Source: Desulfovibrio aminophilus
Lineage (GTDB): Bacteria; Desulfobacterota; Desulfovibrionia; Desulfovibrionales; Desulfovibrionaceae
Length of the DNA: 64,000 nt
NCBI RefSeq assembly: GCF_023660105.1
Contig: NZ_JAMHGA010000001.1
Coordinates: forward strand, 52,588 to 116,587
Direction of reading: 5' to 3'
A program made the translations under genes and the position numbers. Shown here piece by piece: positions 53,938 through 62,396 of the stretch (its first letter is position 1; the number at the start of each line of letters is the position of its first letter). Under the pieces are notes generated by a model. That model was given only the letters and a program-made list of their open reading frames with translations. It was not told where the DNA came from and did not search any database.

Positions 53938-54737
53938 TTCCCCATCATCTTGCGGGCGAAGGCGAGCATCTTCTCGGCCTCGGCGAAACCCGGATTGACC
54001 TTCAGGGCGCGCTGGGCGGCCTTCTCCACCTCCGGCCACTTCTTCCAGTCGATGTACAGGCGGCCGATGTTGAAAAAGAGGTACTCGTCGTTGTCCGCGA
54101 TCTCCTGGGCCTTGAGGTAGTACTTCTCGGCCGTGGCGAAGTCCTGCATCTTGCGCAGGACGATGCCGATGCGGTTGTAGAGGTGGATCGCGTTGGGATC
54201 GTGGCGCAGGGCCTCCTCCAGGTAGCCCAGGGCGTCCTGGTAGCGGCCCACCTTGAGGAAGCGGTCGGCGATGTCGGCCTTGAGGTCCGTGTCGTGCGGA
54301 AACTCGGCCACGAGCTGGTCGAAGAGAAGCTTGGCCTCCTCGTACTTCTGGGCGTCGAGCTTGGCCTGGCCCTGGGCCAGGGTCTCCATCTTGCGGCGCT
54401 CCAGCTCGGCCAGGTCCTTCTTGGCGTCCTCGGTGACGAGGTTCTGCATCTCCTGGAGCAGCTCATAGATGGCGTCCAGGAGCGCCTTCTCCTCGCCCGG
54501 GGTGTACTGAATCACCAGGGGATAGATCTTGCGCAGGCCGGGGTCGGCGTTCAGCGCGCCCACGGCGTCGCCGAGCAGCTTGGCGAACTCGTCCTTCTCG
54601 CTCTTCATGAGCGAGGACTTGAGGATGAGGATGAGGGAATCGTGCACGGCCTGCACGGCGGGCATGCTCTTGCCCTGTTTGAGCTGGGTGCGGACCGCGG
54701 CGAGCCGCTGGCGGGCCTTGATGAGTTCCGTGGACAT
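53934..54737 (-). CDS. Tetratricopeptide repeat protein
   Basis: A 267-residue soluble helical protein. The first ~110 residues are helical without clear repeats (LKQGKSMPAVQAVHDSLILI). From about residue 120 at least four TPR units can be recognised, such as KYEEAKLLFDQLVAEFPHDT, RYQDALGYLEEALRHDPNAI, DFATAEKYYLKAQEIADNDE and KWPEVEKAAQRALKVNPGFA. No signal peptide or enzyme motif is present, so a protein-protein scaffold is likely. It is coupled to the flavoprotein downstream and follows carA by 30 bases; it may assist the flavoprotein. Confidence 0.87.
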   Translation of the reverse strand: MSTELIKARQRLAAVRTQLKQGKSMPAVQAVHDSLILILKSSLMKSEKDEFAKLLGDAVGALNADPGLRKIYPLVIQYTPGEEKALLDAIYELLQEMQNLVTEDAKKDLAELERRKMETLAQGQAKLDAQKYEEAKLLFDQLVAEFPHDTDLKADIADRFLKVGRYQDALGYLEEALRHDPNAIHLYNRIGIVLRKMQDFATAEKYYLKAQEIADNDEYLFFNIGRLYIDWKKWPEVEKAAQRALKVNPGFAEAEKMLAFARKMMGK

Positions 54738-54767
54738 GCGCTTCCTCCCCCTGTGTGGCGTGTGGCC

Positions 54768-55892
54768 CTACTTTCCCGTCTCCCGGCGGACCATGTCCCT
54801 GAACCGGGCCATGAAGCACTGGCTGTCGTGCGGACCCGGAGCGGCCTCCGGGTGGAACTGGATGGCGAGGATGGGCTTGTCGCGGTGGGCGAAGCCCTCC
54901 AGGGTGCCGTCGTTCAGGTTCTTGTGCGTCATCTTCAGGGAGTCCAGCTTGGAGATGTCCACGCAGAAACCGTGGTTCTGCGAGGAAATCTCGATCTTGC
55001 CGGTCTCCAGGTCGAGCACGGGATGGTTGCAGCCGTGGTGGCCGAACTTGAGCTTGTAGGTGGTCCCGCCCAAGGCCAAGCCCAGGAGCTGGTGCCCGAG
55101 GCAGATTCCGGCCACGGGATAGTCCTGGATGAGGTCGCGGGCGGCCTCCACGGCCGTGGTCACGGCCGCCGGGTCGCCGGGGCCGTTGGAGAGGAACACG
55201 GCGTCCGGAGCCAGGTCGCGCACCTGGGCCGCCGTGGTGCAGGCGGGCACCACCAGCAGGTCGAAGCCCTGCCCGGCCAGGAGCCGAAGGATGTTCCACT
55301 TCACGCCGAAGTCGTAGACCACCAGCCGGGGGCCGGAACCGGTCCAGTCGTGGCCCTTGGCCGTGTCCACGGGCCTGGGGGCCGCGCCGTCCCAGGCGTA
55401 GGAGCCGCCGCAGGTGACGCGCTCGGCCAGGTTCAGGCCCTCCATGGAGGGAATGGCCCGGGCCTTGGCCACCATCTCCTCGGGCGAAAGGTCCTCGGTG
55501 GTCATGTAGCCGCGCTGGGCCCCGTTCAGGCGCAAGTGACGGGTGAGGGCCCGGGTGTCGATGCCCTCGATGCCCATGACGCCCGCGAGTTCGAGGTATT
55601 CGGGCAGGGGCATGGTCGAGCGCCAGTTGCTGGGCTGCTTGCAGCACTCCTTGACGATGAAGGCCGCGCACTGGACCCGGGAGGACTCCACGTCCTCGGG
55701 GTTGACCCCGTAGTTGCCGATGAGCGGATAGGTCATGCAGACCATCTGGCCCACGTAGGAGGGGTCGGTGAGGATCTCCTGGTAGCCGGTCATGCCGGTG
55801 TTGAAGATGACCTCGCCTTCGGCCGCGCCGTGGCCGGTGAACGAAGCGCCCTCGAAACGGGCTCCGTCTTCGAGGGTCAGGACGGCTTTCAT
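54768..55892 (-). CDS. carA: Carbamoyl-phosphate synthase small subunit
   Basis: A 374-residue glutamine amidotransferase subunit feeding arginine and pyrimidine synthesis. The N-terminal domain ([20 protein letters not shown]) and the class I amidotransferase domain are complete: oxyanion loop FLSNGPGDP, nucleophile Cys in [15 protein letters not shown] and the His-Glu pair in [10 protein letters not shown]. The ATG overlaps the kdsB stop (ATGA). carB is not in the window. Confidence 0.96.
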   Translation of the reverse strand: MKAVLTLEDGARFEGASFTGHGAAEGEVIFNTGMTGYQEILTDPSYVGQMVCMTYPLIGNYGVNPEDVESSRVQCAAFIVKECCKQPSNWRSTMPLPEYLELAGVMGIEGIDTRALTRHLRLNGAQRGYMTTEDLSPEEMVAKARAIPSMEGLNLAERVTCGGSYAWDGAAPRPVDTAKGHDWTGSGPRLVVYDFGVKWNILRLLAGQGFDLLVVPACTTAAQVRDLAPDAVFLSNGPGDPAAVTTAVEAARDLIQDYPVAGICLGHQLLGLALGGTTYKLKFGHHGCNHPVLDLETGKIEISSQNHGFCVDISKLDSLKMTHKNLNDGTLEGFAHRDKPILAIQFHPEAAPGPHDSQCFMARFRDMVRRETGK

Positions 55893-56623
55893 TGATTCTG
55901 CTCCATGAGGATGTTGCGCACGATGTCCAGGTCCTGGGGCCTGTCCACGGCGTGTGCGGCGCGGTCCGTCAGGGCCACGCGGATGGGGATGCCGTTTTCC
56001 AGCAGCCGCAGCTGCTCCAGCTTCTCGCGGACCTCCAGGGGCGTCTGCTCCAAGGCGGCGAAGCGCCTGAGGGCCTCCATGCGGAAGGCGTACAGGCCCA
56101 CGTGCAGGAGATGTCCGCCCTCGCCCCAGGGAATGGCCGCGCGGGAGAAATAAAGCGCATTCCCCTTCCTGTCCAGCACGACCTTGACCCGATCCGGGCC
56201 GCGGGCCTCCTCCGGGTCCAGGACCCGGGCCAACGTGGCCACCCGCACCTCGGGATCGGCGAAGGGCGCCACCAGCTCCGAAAGCATGGCCGGGGCCAGG
56301 GCCGGTTCGTCGCCCTGGATGTTGACCACCACGGCGTCGTCGGGCACGCCCAGGGCCAGGGCCGCCTCCAGCACGCGGTCCGTGCCGCTGGCGTGGTCCG
56401 CCCGGGTCATGAGCGCGGGCACGTCCAGTCTCCCCGCCGCGTCCAGGATGCGCTCGTCGTCCGTGGCCAGGACCACGCGCTTCAGCTCCGGACAGAGCGA
56501 GGCCCGCCGGTGCACGTGCCAGAACATCGGCCGCCCGAGGATGTCGGCCAGGGGCTTGCCCGGAAAACGGGTGGAGCCGTAGCGCGCCGGGATGACGCCG
56601 TAGCATTCGGGGAGTGTCTTCAT
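55889..56623 (-). CDS. kdsB: 3-deoxy-manno-octulosonate cytidylyltransferase
   Basis: A 244-residue enzyme that activates Kdo as CMP-Kdo for lipopolysaccharide. Motifs: [44 protein letters not shown] and the substrate-binding [12 protein letters not shown]. The ATG at 56623 gives the family start; an ATG 12 codons earlier is possible and is nearer the visible GGAGAG. It sits directly downstream of waaA, its pathway partner, and overlaps carA by four bases. Confidence 0.95.
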   Translation of the reverse strand: MKTLPECYGVIPARYGSTRFPGKPLADILGRPMFWHVHRRASLCPELKRVVLATDDERILDAAGRLDVPALMTRADHASGTDRVLEAALALGVPDDAVVVNIQGDEPALAPAMLSELVAPFADPEVRVATLARVLDPEEARGPDRVKVVLDRKGNALYFSRAAIPWGEGGHLLHVGLYAFRMEALRRFAALEQTPLEVREKLEQLRLLENGIPIRVALTDRAAHAVDRPQDLDIVRNILMEQNQ

Positions 56624-56643
56624 CGGGCCGTACCGGCTCTCCT

Positions 56644-57915
56644 CTACTCGTTCTGGAGCCATTGGGCAATACGGGCGCAAACCTCGCGCGCTCCGCCGCT
56701 TTTCCCGGCGGCATGCTCCCGGGCGGCGCGGCGCACGGCCTCTCGGTCGGGCGTCCGCTCCAGGAGTTCGGCCAGGATGCGGGCCGCGTCGCGGGCGTCG
56801 GCCGCCTCGCGCACCAGCCCCTGGTCCAGCAGCTCCCGCCCCGCCCAGGCGAAATTCGACCAGTGCGGGCCGATGACCGGCACCACCCCGGCGCCCAGGG
56901 GCTCCAGGAAATTCTGCCCGCCCAGGGGCTTCAGGCTGCCGCCCACGAAGGCCGCCCGGGCCAGGCCGTAGGCGTGGCCCAGCTCGCCGAAGGCGTCCCA
57001 AAGCAGGATCACGCCGGGCGCGGCCGCGCCCCGGAGCGCGGAACGCCGCGCGAAGGGCAGGCCGGCGCGCCGCAGCAGCCGCTCCCAGGCGGCCACCCGG
57101 TTCATGTGCCGGGGGAACAGGCCGAGCACGGCCCCGGGCCAGGCCTCCAGCAGGCCGCGCGCCAGTTCGAGCACCTCCGCCTCCTCCTGGCGGCGCACCG
57201 AGCCCAGGACCACGAAGGGCGCGTCCCCGGGCAGCAGGCCGCGCAGGGGATTGTCCCCGGCCGGGGCCGAGGCCCGGGCCATGCGGCCGAACTTGATGTT
57301 CGGCATGAGCCGGACGCGCTCCGGCCCGAAAAGCGCGGCGAAGCGCGCGCGGTCCTCGGGCGACATGGCCAGGACCAGGTCCGGCCGCAGCAGCCGGGCC
57401 GCCCCGGGCACGGCCCGGTAGCGCGCGAGGCTCGTGTCGGTCATCCGGCCGTTGGCCAGGAGCACACGCGTCCCGTGGCGGCGGCAGGCGGCCAGGAATC
57501 CCGGCCACATCTCGCTCTCCAGGAGCACGGCCACCTCCGGGCCCACGGCGGACACGGCCCGCTCCATGAGCGAAGGCGCGTCGAAGGGGAAATAGCGCGC
57601 CTGGACCCGCAGGCCTTCGGGCAGTTCGGGATCAACGGCGGCCTGTCTCAGGATGCCCAGGCCCTGGCGGGTGTTCGTGGTGCAGAGCACGTCCAGGCCG
57701 CCCTCTCCCGGCGGAGTCAGGCAGCGCAGCACGTCCCAGGCGAGGTAGGCCTCGCCGCCCGAGGCGGCCTGGATCCAGACCCGCGCGCGCGGCGGCGGCC
57801 CGGAGCGCAGGGTGCGCTCCTCCAGGCCCTCGCGCAGGCGCGCGTTGCTGGACAGGAACGGAACGGCCAGCTTCCAGGCCAGGTCATAGACGGATTCCAG
57901 CAGGGTGCGGCTCAT
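56644..57915 (-). CDS. waaA: Kdo transferase (lipid A)
   Basis: A 423-residue GT30-family glycosyltransferase that adds Kdo from CMP-Kdo to lipid A precursor. A membrane-associated N-terminus ([13 protein letters not shown]) precedes the catalytic glutamate region (REGLEER). [36 protein letters not shown] and [15 protein letters not shown] are family landmarks; [20 protein letters not shown] is the conserved CMP-binding part. The very GC-rich composition gives long spurious open frames on the other strand. kdsB lies 20 bases downstream. Confidence 0.94.
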   Translation of the reverse strand: MSRTLLESVYDLAWKLAVPFLSSNARLREGLEERTLRSGPPPRARVWIQAASGGEAYLAWDVLRCLTPPGEGGLDVLCTTNTRQGLGILRQAAVDPELPEGLRVQARYFPFDAPSLMERAVSAVGPEVAVLLESEMWPGFLAACRRHGTRVLLANGRMTDTSLARYRAVPGAARLLRPDLVLAMSPEDRARFAALFGPERVRLMPNIKFGRMARASAPAGDNPLRGLLPGDAPFVVLGSVRRQEEAEVLELARGLLEAWPGAVLGLFPRHMNRVAAWERLLRRAGLPFARRSALRGAAAPGVILLWDAFGELGHAYGLARAAFVGGSLKPLGGQNFLEPLGAGVVPVIGPHWSNFAWAGRELLDQGLVREAADARDAARILAELLERTPDREAVRRAAREHAAGKSGGAREVCARIAQWLQNE

Positions 57916-57930
57916 GGGACGCGCCGGACC

Positions 57931-58854
57931 TCAGCTCCGGGCGCGGCCGCCGCGCTCCTCCAGGCCCAGCCGGATGAGTTCGGCGATGAGCGCCGGGAAG
58001 TCCAGGCCCGCGCGGGCCGCGGCCCGGGGCACGAGGCTCGTGGGGGTCATGCCCGGCAGGGTGTTCATCTCCAACAGATAAGCGGCCTTGCCGTCCCAGA
58101 TGAAGTCGCCCCGGCTGTAGCCGGACAGGCCCAGGGCCCGGTGGGCGCGCAGGGTCAGGTCCTGGATGAGCCGCGAGACCTCCTCGGGCACCGGCGCGGG
58201 GCAGATCTCGTCGGCCCCGTCGGCCGCGTACTTGTTCTGGTAGTCGAAGAAGGCCGAGCCGTGCTTGGGTTTGATCATGATGAGCGGCAGTGGGGTCTCG
58301 CCGAGCACGCCGCAGGTCAGCTCCGTGCCCGGGACCATGCACTCCACCAGGGCCGCGTCGTTCATGCCGAAGACGAGCTCCAGGGCGGGCTTCAGCTCGC
58401 CCGCCCAGCGCACGAGGCTCATGCCCAGGCTGGAGCCGCCGGAGTTGGGCTTGACGAACACCGGCAGGAGCAGATCCTCGGCGGCGGACACGCCGCCGTG
58501 CTCGCTGGCCAGGGCCCACTCCGGGGTGGGGATGCCCTCGGCCTCGAAGACCTCCTTGGCGGCGGCCTTGTTCAAGGCCAGAAAAGAGCCCTCGGGGCCC
58601 GAGCCCTGGTAGGCGCAACCCGCCTTGTCCAGGATGGCCTGGATCAGGCCGTCTTCGCCCGGGGAGCCGTGCATGTTGATGAAGGCGAAGTCGTGCCTGC
58701 GGGCCAGGGGCAGAATCTCGCGGAAACGGCGGGCCGGGTCCAAAAAGGTCACGGAATGGCCGAGGGACTGGAGCGCGGACTCGATCTGCCGGGCTCCAGA
58801 CAGGGACACCTCGCGTTCGCTGGACCAGCCGCCCGCGATCAGAAGGACGCGCAT
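57931..58854 (-). CDS. ddl: D-alanine-D-alanine ligase
   Basis: A 307-residue ATP-grasp enzyme of peptidoglycan precursor synthesis. MRVLLIAGGWSSEREVSLS, the ATP-binding PVFVKPNSGGSSLGMSLV, GYSRGDFIWDGKAAYLLEMN and NTLPGMTPTSLVP are diagnostic. GAGGTGG precedes the ATG. It overlaps the 3' end of the HD-domain gene by 16 bases and is separated from waaA by 15 bases; all are envelope genes in one transcript. Confidence 0.96.
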   Translation of the reverse strand: MRVLLIAGGWSSEREVSLSGARQIESALQSLGHSVTFLDPARRFREILPLARRHDFAFINMHGSPGEDGLIQAILDKAGCAYQGSGPEGSFLALNKAAAKEVFEAEGIPTPEWALASEHGGVSAAEDLLLPVFVKPNSGGSSLGMSLVRWAGELKPALELVFGMNDAALVECMVPGTELTCGVLGETPLPLIMIKPKHGSAFFDYQNKYAADGADEICPAPVPEEVSRLIQDLTLRAHRALGLSGYSRGDFIWDGKAAYLLEMNTLPGMTPTSLVPRAAARAGLDFPALIAELIRLGLEERGGRARS

Positions 58855-59465
58855 CGCAAATCCACCTCGAGTGCTTCGCTGAAAAGACGTTCCACCTGAA
58901 CCCCCTGCTCATGGGTGGCCAGGATGCGGGCCTTGATGGCCTCGCTCATGCCGTAGCGCTCCATGAGGTCCTCGAACCGTTCGTCCATGCCCACCACCTG
59001 GTCGTGGGCCACGCGCTTGTCGCCGTAGAGCACGCACAGGGGCGTGAAGTCCCGCTCCAGGTCGACCTCGAAGGGCCAGAACACGTGGTGCATGACGCCC
59101 TGGGCGATGCGCGGGTTGCCGGTGTGCTCCATGACCCAGGAGGCCCCCAGTTGGCTGTGGCTGCCGCCGTGGCGGATGGTGTAGGTCTTGGCCAGGTCGT
59201 GCAGCAGCGCCGAGGCCCGGGCCTCGCCCACGTTGACGTCGAAGCCGCGCTCCCGGCCGCGCTCGGCCAGGAAGACGGCCACGCGGGCCACGAGCAGGCT
59301 GTGGGCCCGGATGTTGGGCAGCATGTCGTAGAGGTCCCAAAGTTCCCGGCAACGGCCCTCGTCCGGGACGCTCCCGGCTCCGGCCGGAACAGGCGGCGCG
59401 GCCAGGGGAGGCAGAAGGCCGCCGAGGACGCCTCCGGGCCGGGGAAGAATCGTGCGCATGTTCAT
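58839..59465 (-). CDS. HD-domain metal-dependent phosphohydrolase
   Basis: A 208-residue protein with an HD domain from about residue 45 to 150. The metal ligands are in MLPNIRAHSLLVARVAVFL (first His), ALLHDLAK with His89-Asp90, GGSHSQLGASWVMEHTG and VAHDQVVGMD. Resemblance to YqeK/Ap4A-type or RsgI-like HD hydrolases is general and the substrate is unknown. The start is the ATG at 59465; ribosome-site support is poor and a Pro/Gly/Ala-rich first 35 residues may be loosely structured. Its 16-base overlap with ddl indicates coupling. Confidence 0.82.
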   Translation of the reverse strand: MNMRTILPRPGGVLGGLLPPLAAPPVPAGAGSVPDEGRCRELWDLYDMLPNIRAHSLLVARVAVFLAERGRERGFDVNVGEARASALLHDLAKTYTIRHGGSHSQLGASWVMEHTGNPRIAQGVMHHVFWPFEVDLERDFTPLCVLYGDKRVAHDQVVGMDERFEDLMERYGMSEAIKARILATHEQGVQVERLFSEALEVDLRCASF

Positions 59466-59583
59466 GTCGTCGGGGTTGAAAAGACGCTCCGTCAGCGACG
59501 GTATCAGCCCGACGGACAAAAATAAAGCGCAACATGGTCCGGCCGGGCTTGGCCGGGCCCGGCCATGAGCGGACACTTTTCCC

Positions 59584-59612
59584 TTGCCATTTTTACCCGG
59601 GCCAAGTAAATG
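59584..59612 (+). promoter_or_regulatory. Candidate promoter of dsrC
   Basis: TTGCCA (59584-59589) and TAAATG (59607-59612) have 17-base spacing about 100 bases before the dsrC ATG. Both elements are imperfect. The rest of the 244-base gap before dsrC holds only GC-rich inverted repeats near 59540-59565 and no gene. Confidence 0.4.
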
Positions 59613-59709
59613 CGACTCTCGTGCCCCGGCAGGTAGACGGCCGCCCGCGAGGCTGCCCGACCACGCCTCGGCAACCTATCGTGTACAACACATCGCGAGG
59701 AGGAATCCA

Positions 59710-60027
59710 ATGGCTGTTGTGGAATTCAAGGGTACAAAATTCGAGGTGGACGAGGACGGCTTCCTGCAGCGCTTTGACGACTGGAACCCGGACTGGGTCG
59801 AGTTCGTCAAGGAGTCCGAGGGCATCAAGGAGCTGACCGATAACCACCAGAAGGTCATCGAGTTCCTGCAGGACTACTACAAGAAGAACGGCATCGCTCC
59901 GATGGTCCGCATCCTGTCCAAGGTGACGGGCTTCAAGCTGAAGGAGATCTACGAGCTGTTCCCGTCCGGTCCCGGCAAGGGAGCCTGCAAGATGGCCGGC
60001 CTGCCCAAGCCCACCGGCTGCGTCTGA
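59710..60027 (+). CDS. dsrC: DsrC, sulfur carrier of dissimilatory sulfite reductase
   Basis: A 105-residue TusE/DsrC-family protein. It carries sulfur as a trisulfide between DsrAB and the membrane complex DsrMKJOP during sulfite reduction. The two redox cysteines of the flexible C-terminal arm are present at residues 93 (GKGACKMAG) and 104 (TGCV), spaced eleven apart as in true DsrC. The start VVEFKGTKFEVDEDGFLQ and TGFKLKEIYELFPSGP match. GAGGA precedes the ATG. It is a single-gene unit with its own terminator, away from dsrAB. Confidence 0.97.
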   Translation: MAVVEFKGTKFEVDEDGFLQRFDDWNPDWVEFVKESEGIKELTDNHQKVIEFLQDYYKKNGIAPMVRILSKVTGFKLKEIYELFPSGPGKGACKMAGLPKPTGCV

Positions 60028-60049
60028 TTCTTACGCCCAGCGTGCATGC

Positions 60050-60077
60050 AAAAGGCGGAGCTTGCTCCGCCTTTTTT
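60050..60077 (+). terminator. Intrinsic terminator of dsrC
   Basis: AAAAGGCGGAGC (60050-60061) pairs with GCTCCGCCTTTT (60064 on) around two bases plus flanking pairs, followed by T to 60077. It is one of the strongest terminators in the window. Confidence 0.93.
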
Positions 60078-60152
60078 ATTTGAACCGCGCGGCGAAAAGG
60101 GCTATGAAGGCCGGAATTTCTTCAAGCCCAACACTTCCCCCGAGGTGATCCC

Positions 60153-61247
60153 GTGAGCCGAGAACTGCTGGAACAATTCCACGATCCCGCCCTGTGCCGC
60201 GACCTTCTCGACCGCCTGCGGGCCGAGTTGTCCGGCGAACTGCGCTTCATGGAAGTCTGCGGCACGCACACCGTGGCCATCTTCCAGAGCGGCCTGCGCT
60301 CCCTGCTGCCCAAGGAGATCGTGCACCTCTCCGGCCCGGGCTGCCCGGTCTGCGTGACCCACGAGTCCGAGGTGAACGCCTTCCTGGACCTGGCGGGCAA
60401 ACCCGGGGTCATCGTGGCCACCTTCGGCGACCTCATGCGCGTTCCCGGCCGCAAGGGCCACAACCTGAAGAGCGCCCAGGCCGACGGCGGCCGCGTGTCC
60501 GTGGTCTACTCGCCCTTCGACGCGCTCAAGCTGGCCCAGGACAACCCGGGCGACACCGTGGTCTTCCTCGGCGTGGGCTTCGAGACCACAGCGCCCACCG
60601 TGGCCGCCACCGTGCTCATGGCCCAGGCCCAGGGACTGAAGAACTTCAAGGTCCTCTCCTTCCACAAGCTGGTTCCCCCGGCCCTGGAAGTGCTCCTGGC
60701 CGACGAGGCCACGCGCATCGACGCCTTCATCCTGCCCGGCCACGTCTCGGCGGTCATCGGCCTGGCCCCCTACCTGCCCATCGCCGAGCGCCACGGCAAG
60801 GCCGCAGCCATCACCGGCTTCGAGCCCGTGGACATCCTCCAGGCCCTGATCTTCCTGGCCAAGTGTAAAAAGGAGGGCCGCGCGGAGGTGGCCAACCTCT
60901 ACCGCCGGGTGGTCTCCGACGCGGGCAACGCCAAGGCCCGCGAGATCATGGCCCAGGTTTTCACCCCGTCCGACGCCCTCTGGCGCGGCATCGGCCTCAT
61001 CCCCGGCTCGGGCCTGGAGTTCGCCGAGGCCTTCGAGGCCTTCGACGCCAAGAAGCTCTTCGGGATCACCATCGAGGACTGCCCGCCCCTGCCCGGCTGC
61101 AAATGCGGCGAGGTGCTCAAGGGCCGCATCCGCCCCGACGAGTGTCCCCTGTTCAAGAAATCCTGCACCCCGGCCAAGCCCGTGGGGCCCTGCATGGTCT
61201 CCACCGAGGGCTCCTGCGCGGCCTACTTCAAATACCAGGTGGAATAA
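60153..61247 (+). CDS. hypD: Hydrogenase maturation protein HypD
   Basis: A 364-residue iron-sulfur protein that with HypC assembles the Fe(CN)2CO unit of NiFe-hydrogenases. Signature segments: FMEVCGTHTVAIFQSGLRSL, LSGPGCPVCVTHESEVNAFL, VFLGVGFETTAPTV, and C-terminal cysteines for the 4Fe-4S cluster in GCKCGEVLKGRIRPDECP, and CTPAKPVGPCMVSTEGSC. The start is GTG 60153 with GAGG before it. No hypC is adjacent. hypE follows by two bases. Confidence 0.96.
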   Translation: MSRELLEQFHDPALCRDLLDRLRAELSGELRFMEVCGTHTVAIFQSGLRSLLPKEIVHLSGPGCPVCVTHESEVNAFLDLAGKPGVIVATFGDLMRVPGRKGHNLKSAQADGGRVSVVYSPFDALKLAQDNPGDTVVFLGVGFETTAPTVAATVLMAQAQGLKNFKVLSFHKLVPPALEVLLADEATRIDAFILPGHVSAVIGLAPYLPIAERHGKAAAITGFEPVDILQALIFLAKCKKEGRAEVANLYRRVVSDAGNAKAREIMAQVFTPSDALWRGIGLIPGSGLEFAEAFEAFDAKKLFGITIEDCPPLPGCKCGEVLKGRIRPDECPLFKKSCTPAKPVGPCMVSTEGSCAAYFKYQVE

Positions 61248-61249
61248 GC

Positions 61250-62254
61250 ATGTCCGACAAGATTCTTCTGGACTACGGCAGCGGCGGCCGGGCCTCCCAC
61301 CGGCTGGTGGCCGACCTCTTCCTCAAGCACCTCGGCAACCCGGAGCTGAACCGGCTCAACGACGCGGCCCGCCTGGACCTCAAGGGCCCGCTGGCCATGA
61401 GCACGGACACCTTCACCGTGGACCCGATCTTCTTCCCCGGCGGGGACATCGGCGGCCTGGCCGTGCACGGCACGGTCAACGACGTGTCCATGCTCGGCGC
61501 GGTCCCGCGCTACCTCACCTGCGGCTTCATCCTCGAAGAGGGCCTGGAGCTGGCGACGCTCGAACGCGTCGTGGCCTCCATGGGCGAGGCCGCCCGCGAG
61601 GCCGGGGTGCTCGTGGTGGCGGGGGACACCAAGGTCGTGCCCAAGGGCGCGGTGGACAAGATATTCATCAACACCACCGGCATCGGCGAAATCTTCGTGG
61701 ACCCGGCGCCCTCGGGCGAGCGCGCCCGGCCCGGCGACGCCATCCTGGTCACGGGCAGCGTGGGCGACCACGGACTGGCCATCCTCTCCACGCGCCAGGG
61801 CCTGGCCTTCGAGACCCCGGTGGTCTCGGACGCGGCCTCCCTGAACCACTCCATCGTCCGGCTGCTCAAGGCCGTGCCGGAGGTGCACGTGCTGCGCGAC
61901 CCCACGCGCGGCGGACTGGCCACCACGATCAACGAGATCGCCCTGTCCTCCAACGTCTGCTGCGAACTGGAGGAGACGGCCATCCCGGTGCGGCCCGAGG
62001 TGCGCGGGGGCTGCTCCTTCCTGGGCCTGGACCCGCTCTATCTGGCCAACGAGGGCAAGTTCCTCTGCTTCCTGCCCGGGGCCCTGGCCGACCAAGCCCT
62101 GGACGTCCTGCGCGCCGACCCGCTCTGCGCCGGAGCCGTGCGCATCGGCACGGTCACGGACGCCCACCCCGGCAAGGTGGTGCTCAAGACCCCGCTGGGC
62201 GGCACGCGCCTGCTGAACATGCTCGAAGGCGAACAGCTGCCGAGAATCTGCTGA
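61250..62254 (+). CDS. hypE: Hydrogenase maturation protein HypE
   Basis: A 334-residue member of the PurM/AIR synthase-like family that dehydrates a C-terminal thiocarbamate to thiocyanate as the CN donor. LLDYGSGGRASHRLV, GPLAMSTDTFTVDPIFFPG, GTVNDVSMLGAVPRYL and RDPTRGGLATTINEIA are family motifs. It ends in LPRIC, the cysteine that carries the carbamoyl group, so the enzyme should be active. It pairs with hypD in a two-gene operon. Confidence 0.96.
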   Translation: MSDKILLDYGSGGRASHRLVADLFLKHLGNPELNRLNDAARLDLKGPLAMSTDTFTVDPIFFPGGDIGGLAVHGTVNDVSMLGAVPRYLTCGFILEEGLELATLERVVASMGEAAREAGVLVVAGDTKVVPKGAVDKIFINTTGIGEIFVDPAPSGERARPGDAILVTGSVGDHGLAILSTRQGLAFETPVVSDAASLNHSIVRLLKAVPEVHVLRDPTRGGLATTINEIALSSNVCCELEETAIPVRPEVRGGCSFLGLDPLYLANEGKFLCFLPGALADQALDVLRADPLCAGAVRIGTVTDAHPGKVVLKTPLGGTRLLNMLEGEQLPRIC

Positions 62255-62272
62255 ACCGTCACAATGCCCGCG

Positions 62273-62313
62273 AGGCCCCGGCAGCGTTCGACGCCGCCGG
62301 GGCCTTCTCTTTT
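62273..62313 (+). terminator. Intrinsic terminator of hypDE
   Basis: AGGCCCCGGC (62273-62282) pairs with GCCGGGGCCT (62296-62305) and the loop adds a GCG/CGC pairing. A T-rich tract TCTCTTTT follows to 62313. Confidence 0.83.
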
Positions 62314-62396
62314 CCGACGCTTCGCCGCCCCCTTCACCTCGCCCCGGCAATCCGCTATAGGAAGGTTAAAGGGAACCGGAAAAACGGAGGCGGGTC

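Noticed and set aside
53220..53998. Arg/Pro-rich frames antisense to the flavoprotein gene as extra genes
   Set aside because: They are shadows of a very GC-rich coding region, with no domain and no ribosome site.
56614..58899. A 761-codon frame antisense to waaA and ddl
   Set aside because: Low-complexity Gln/Gly/Ala/Arg translation; the minus strand holds complete WaaA and Ddl.
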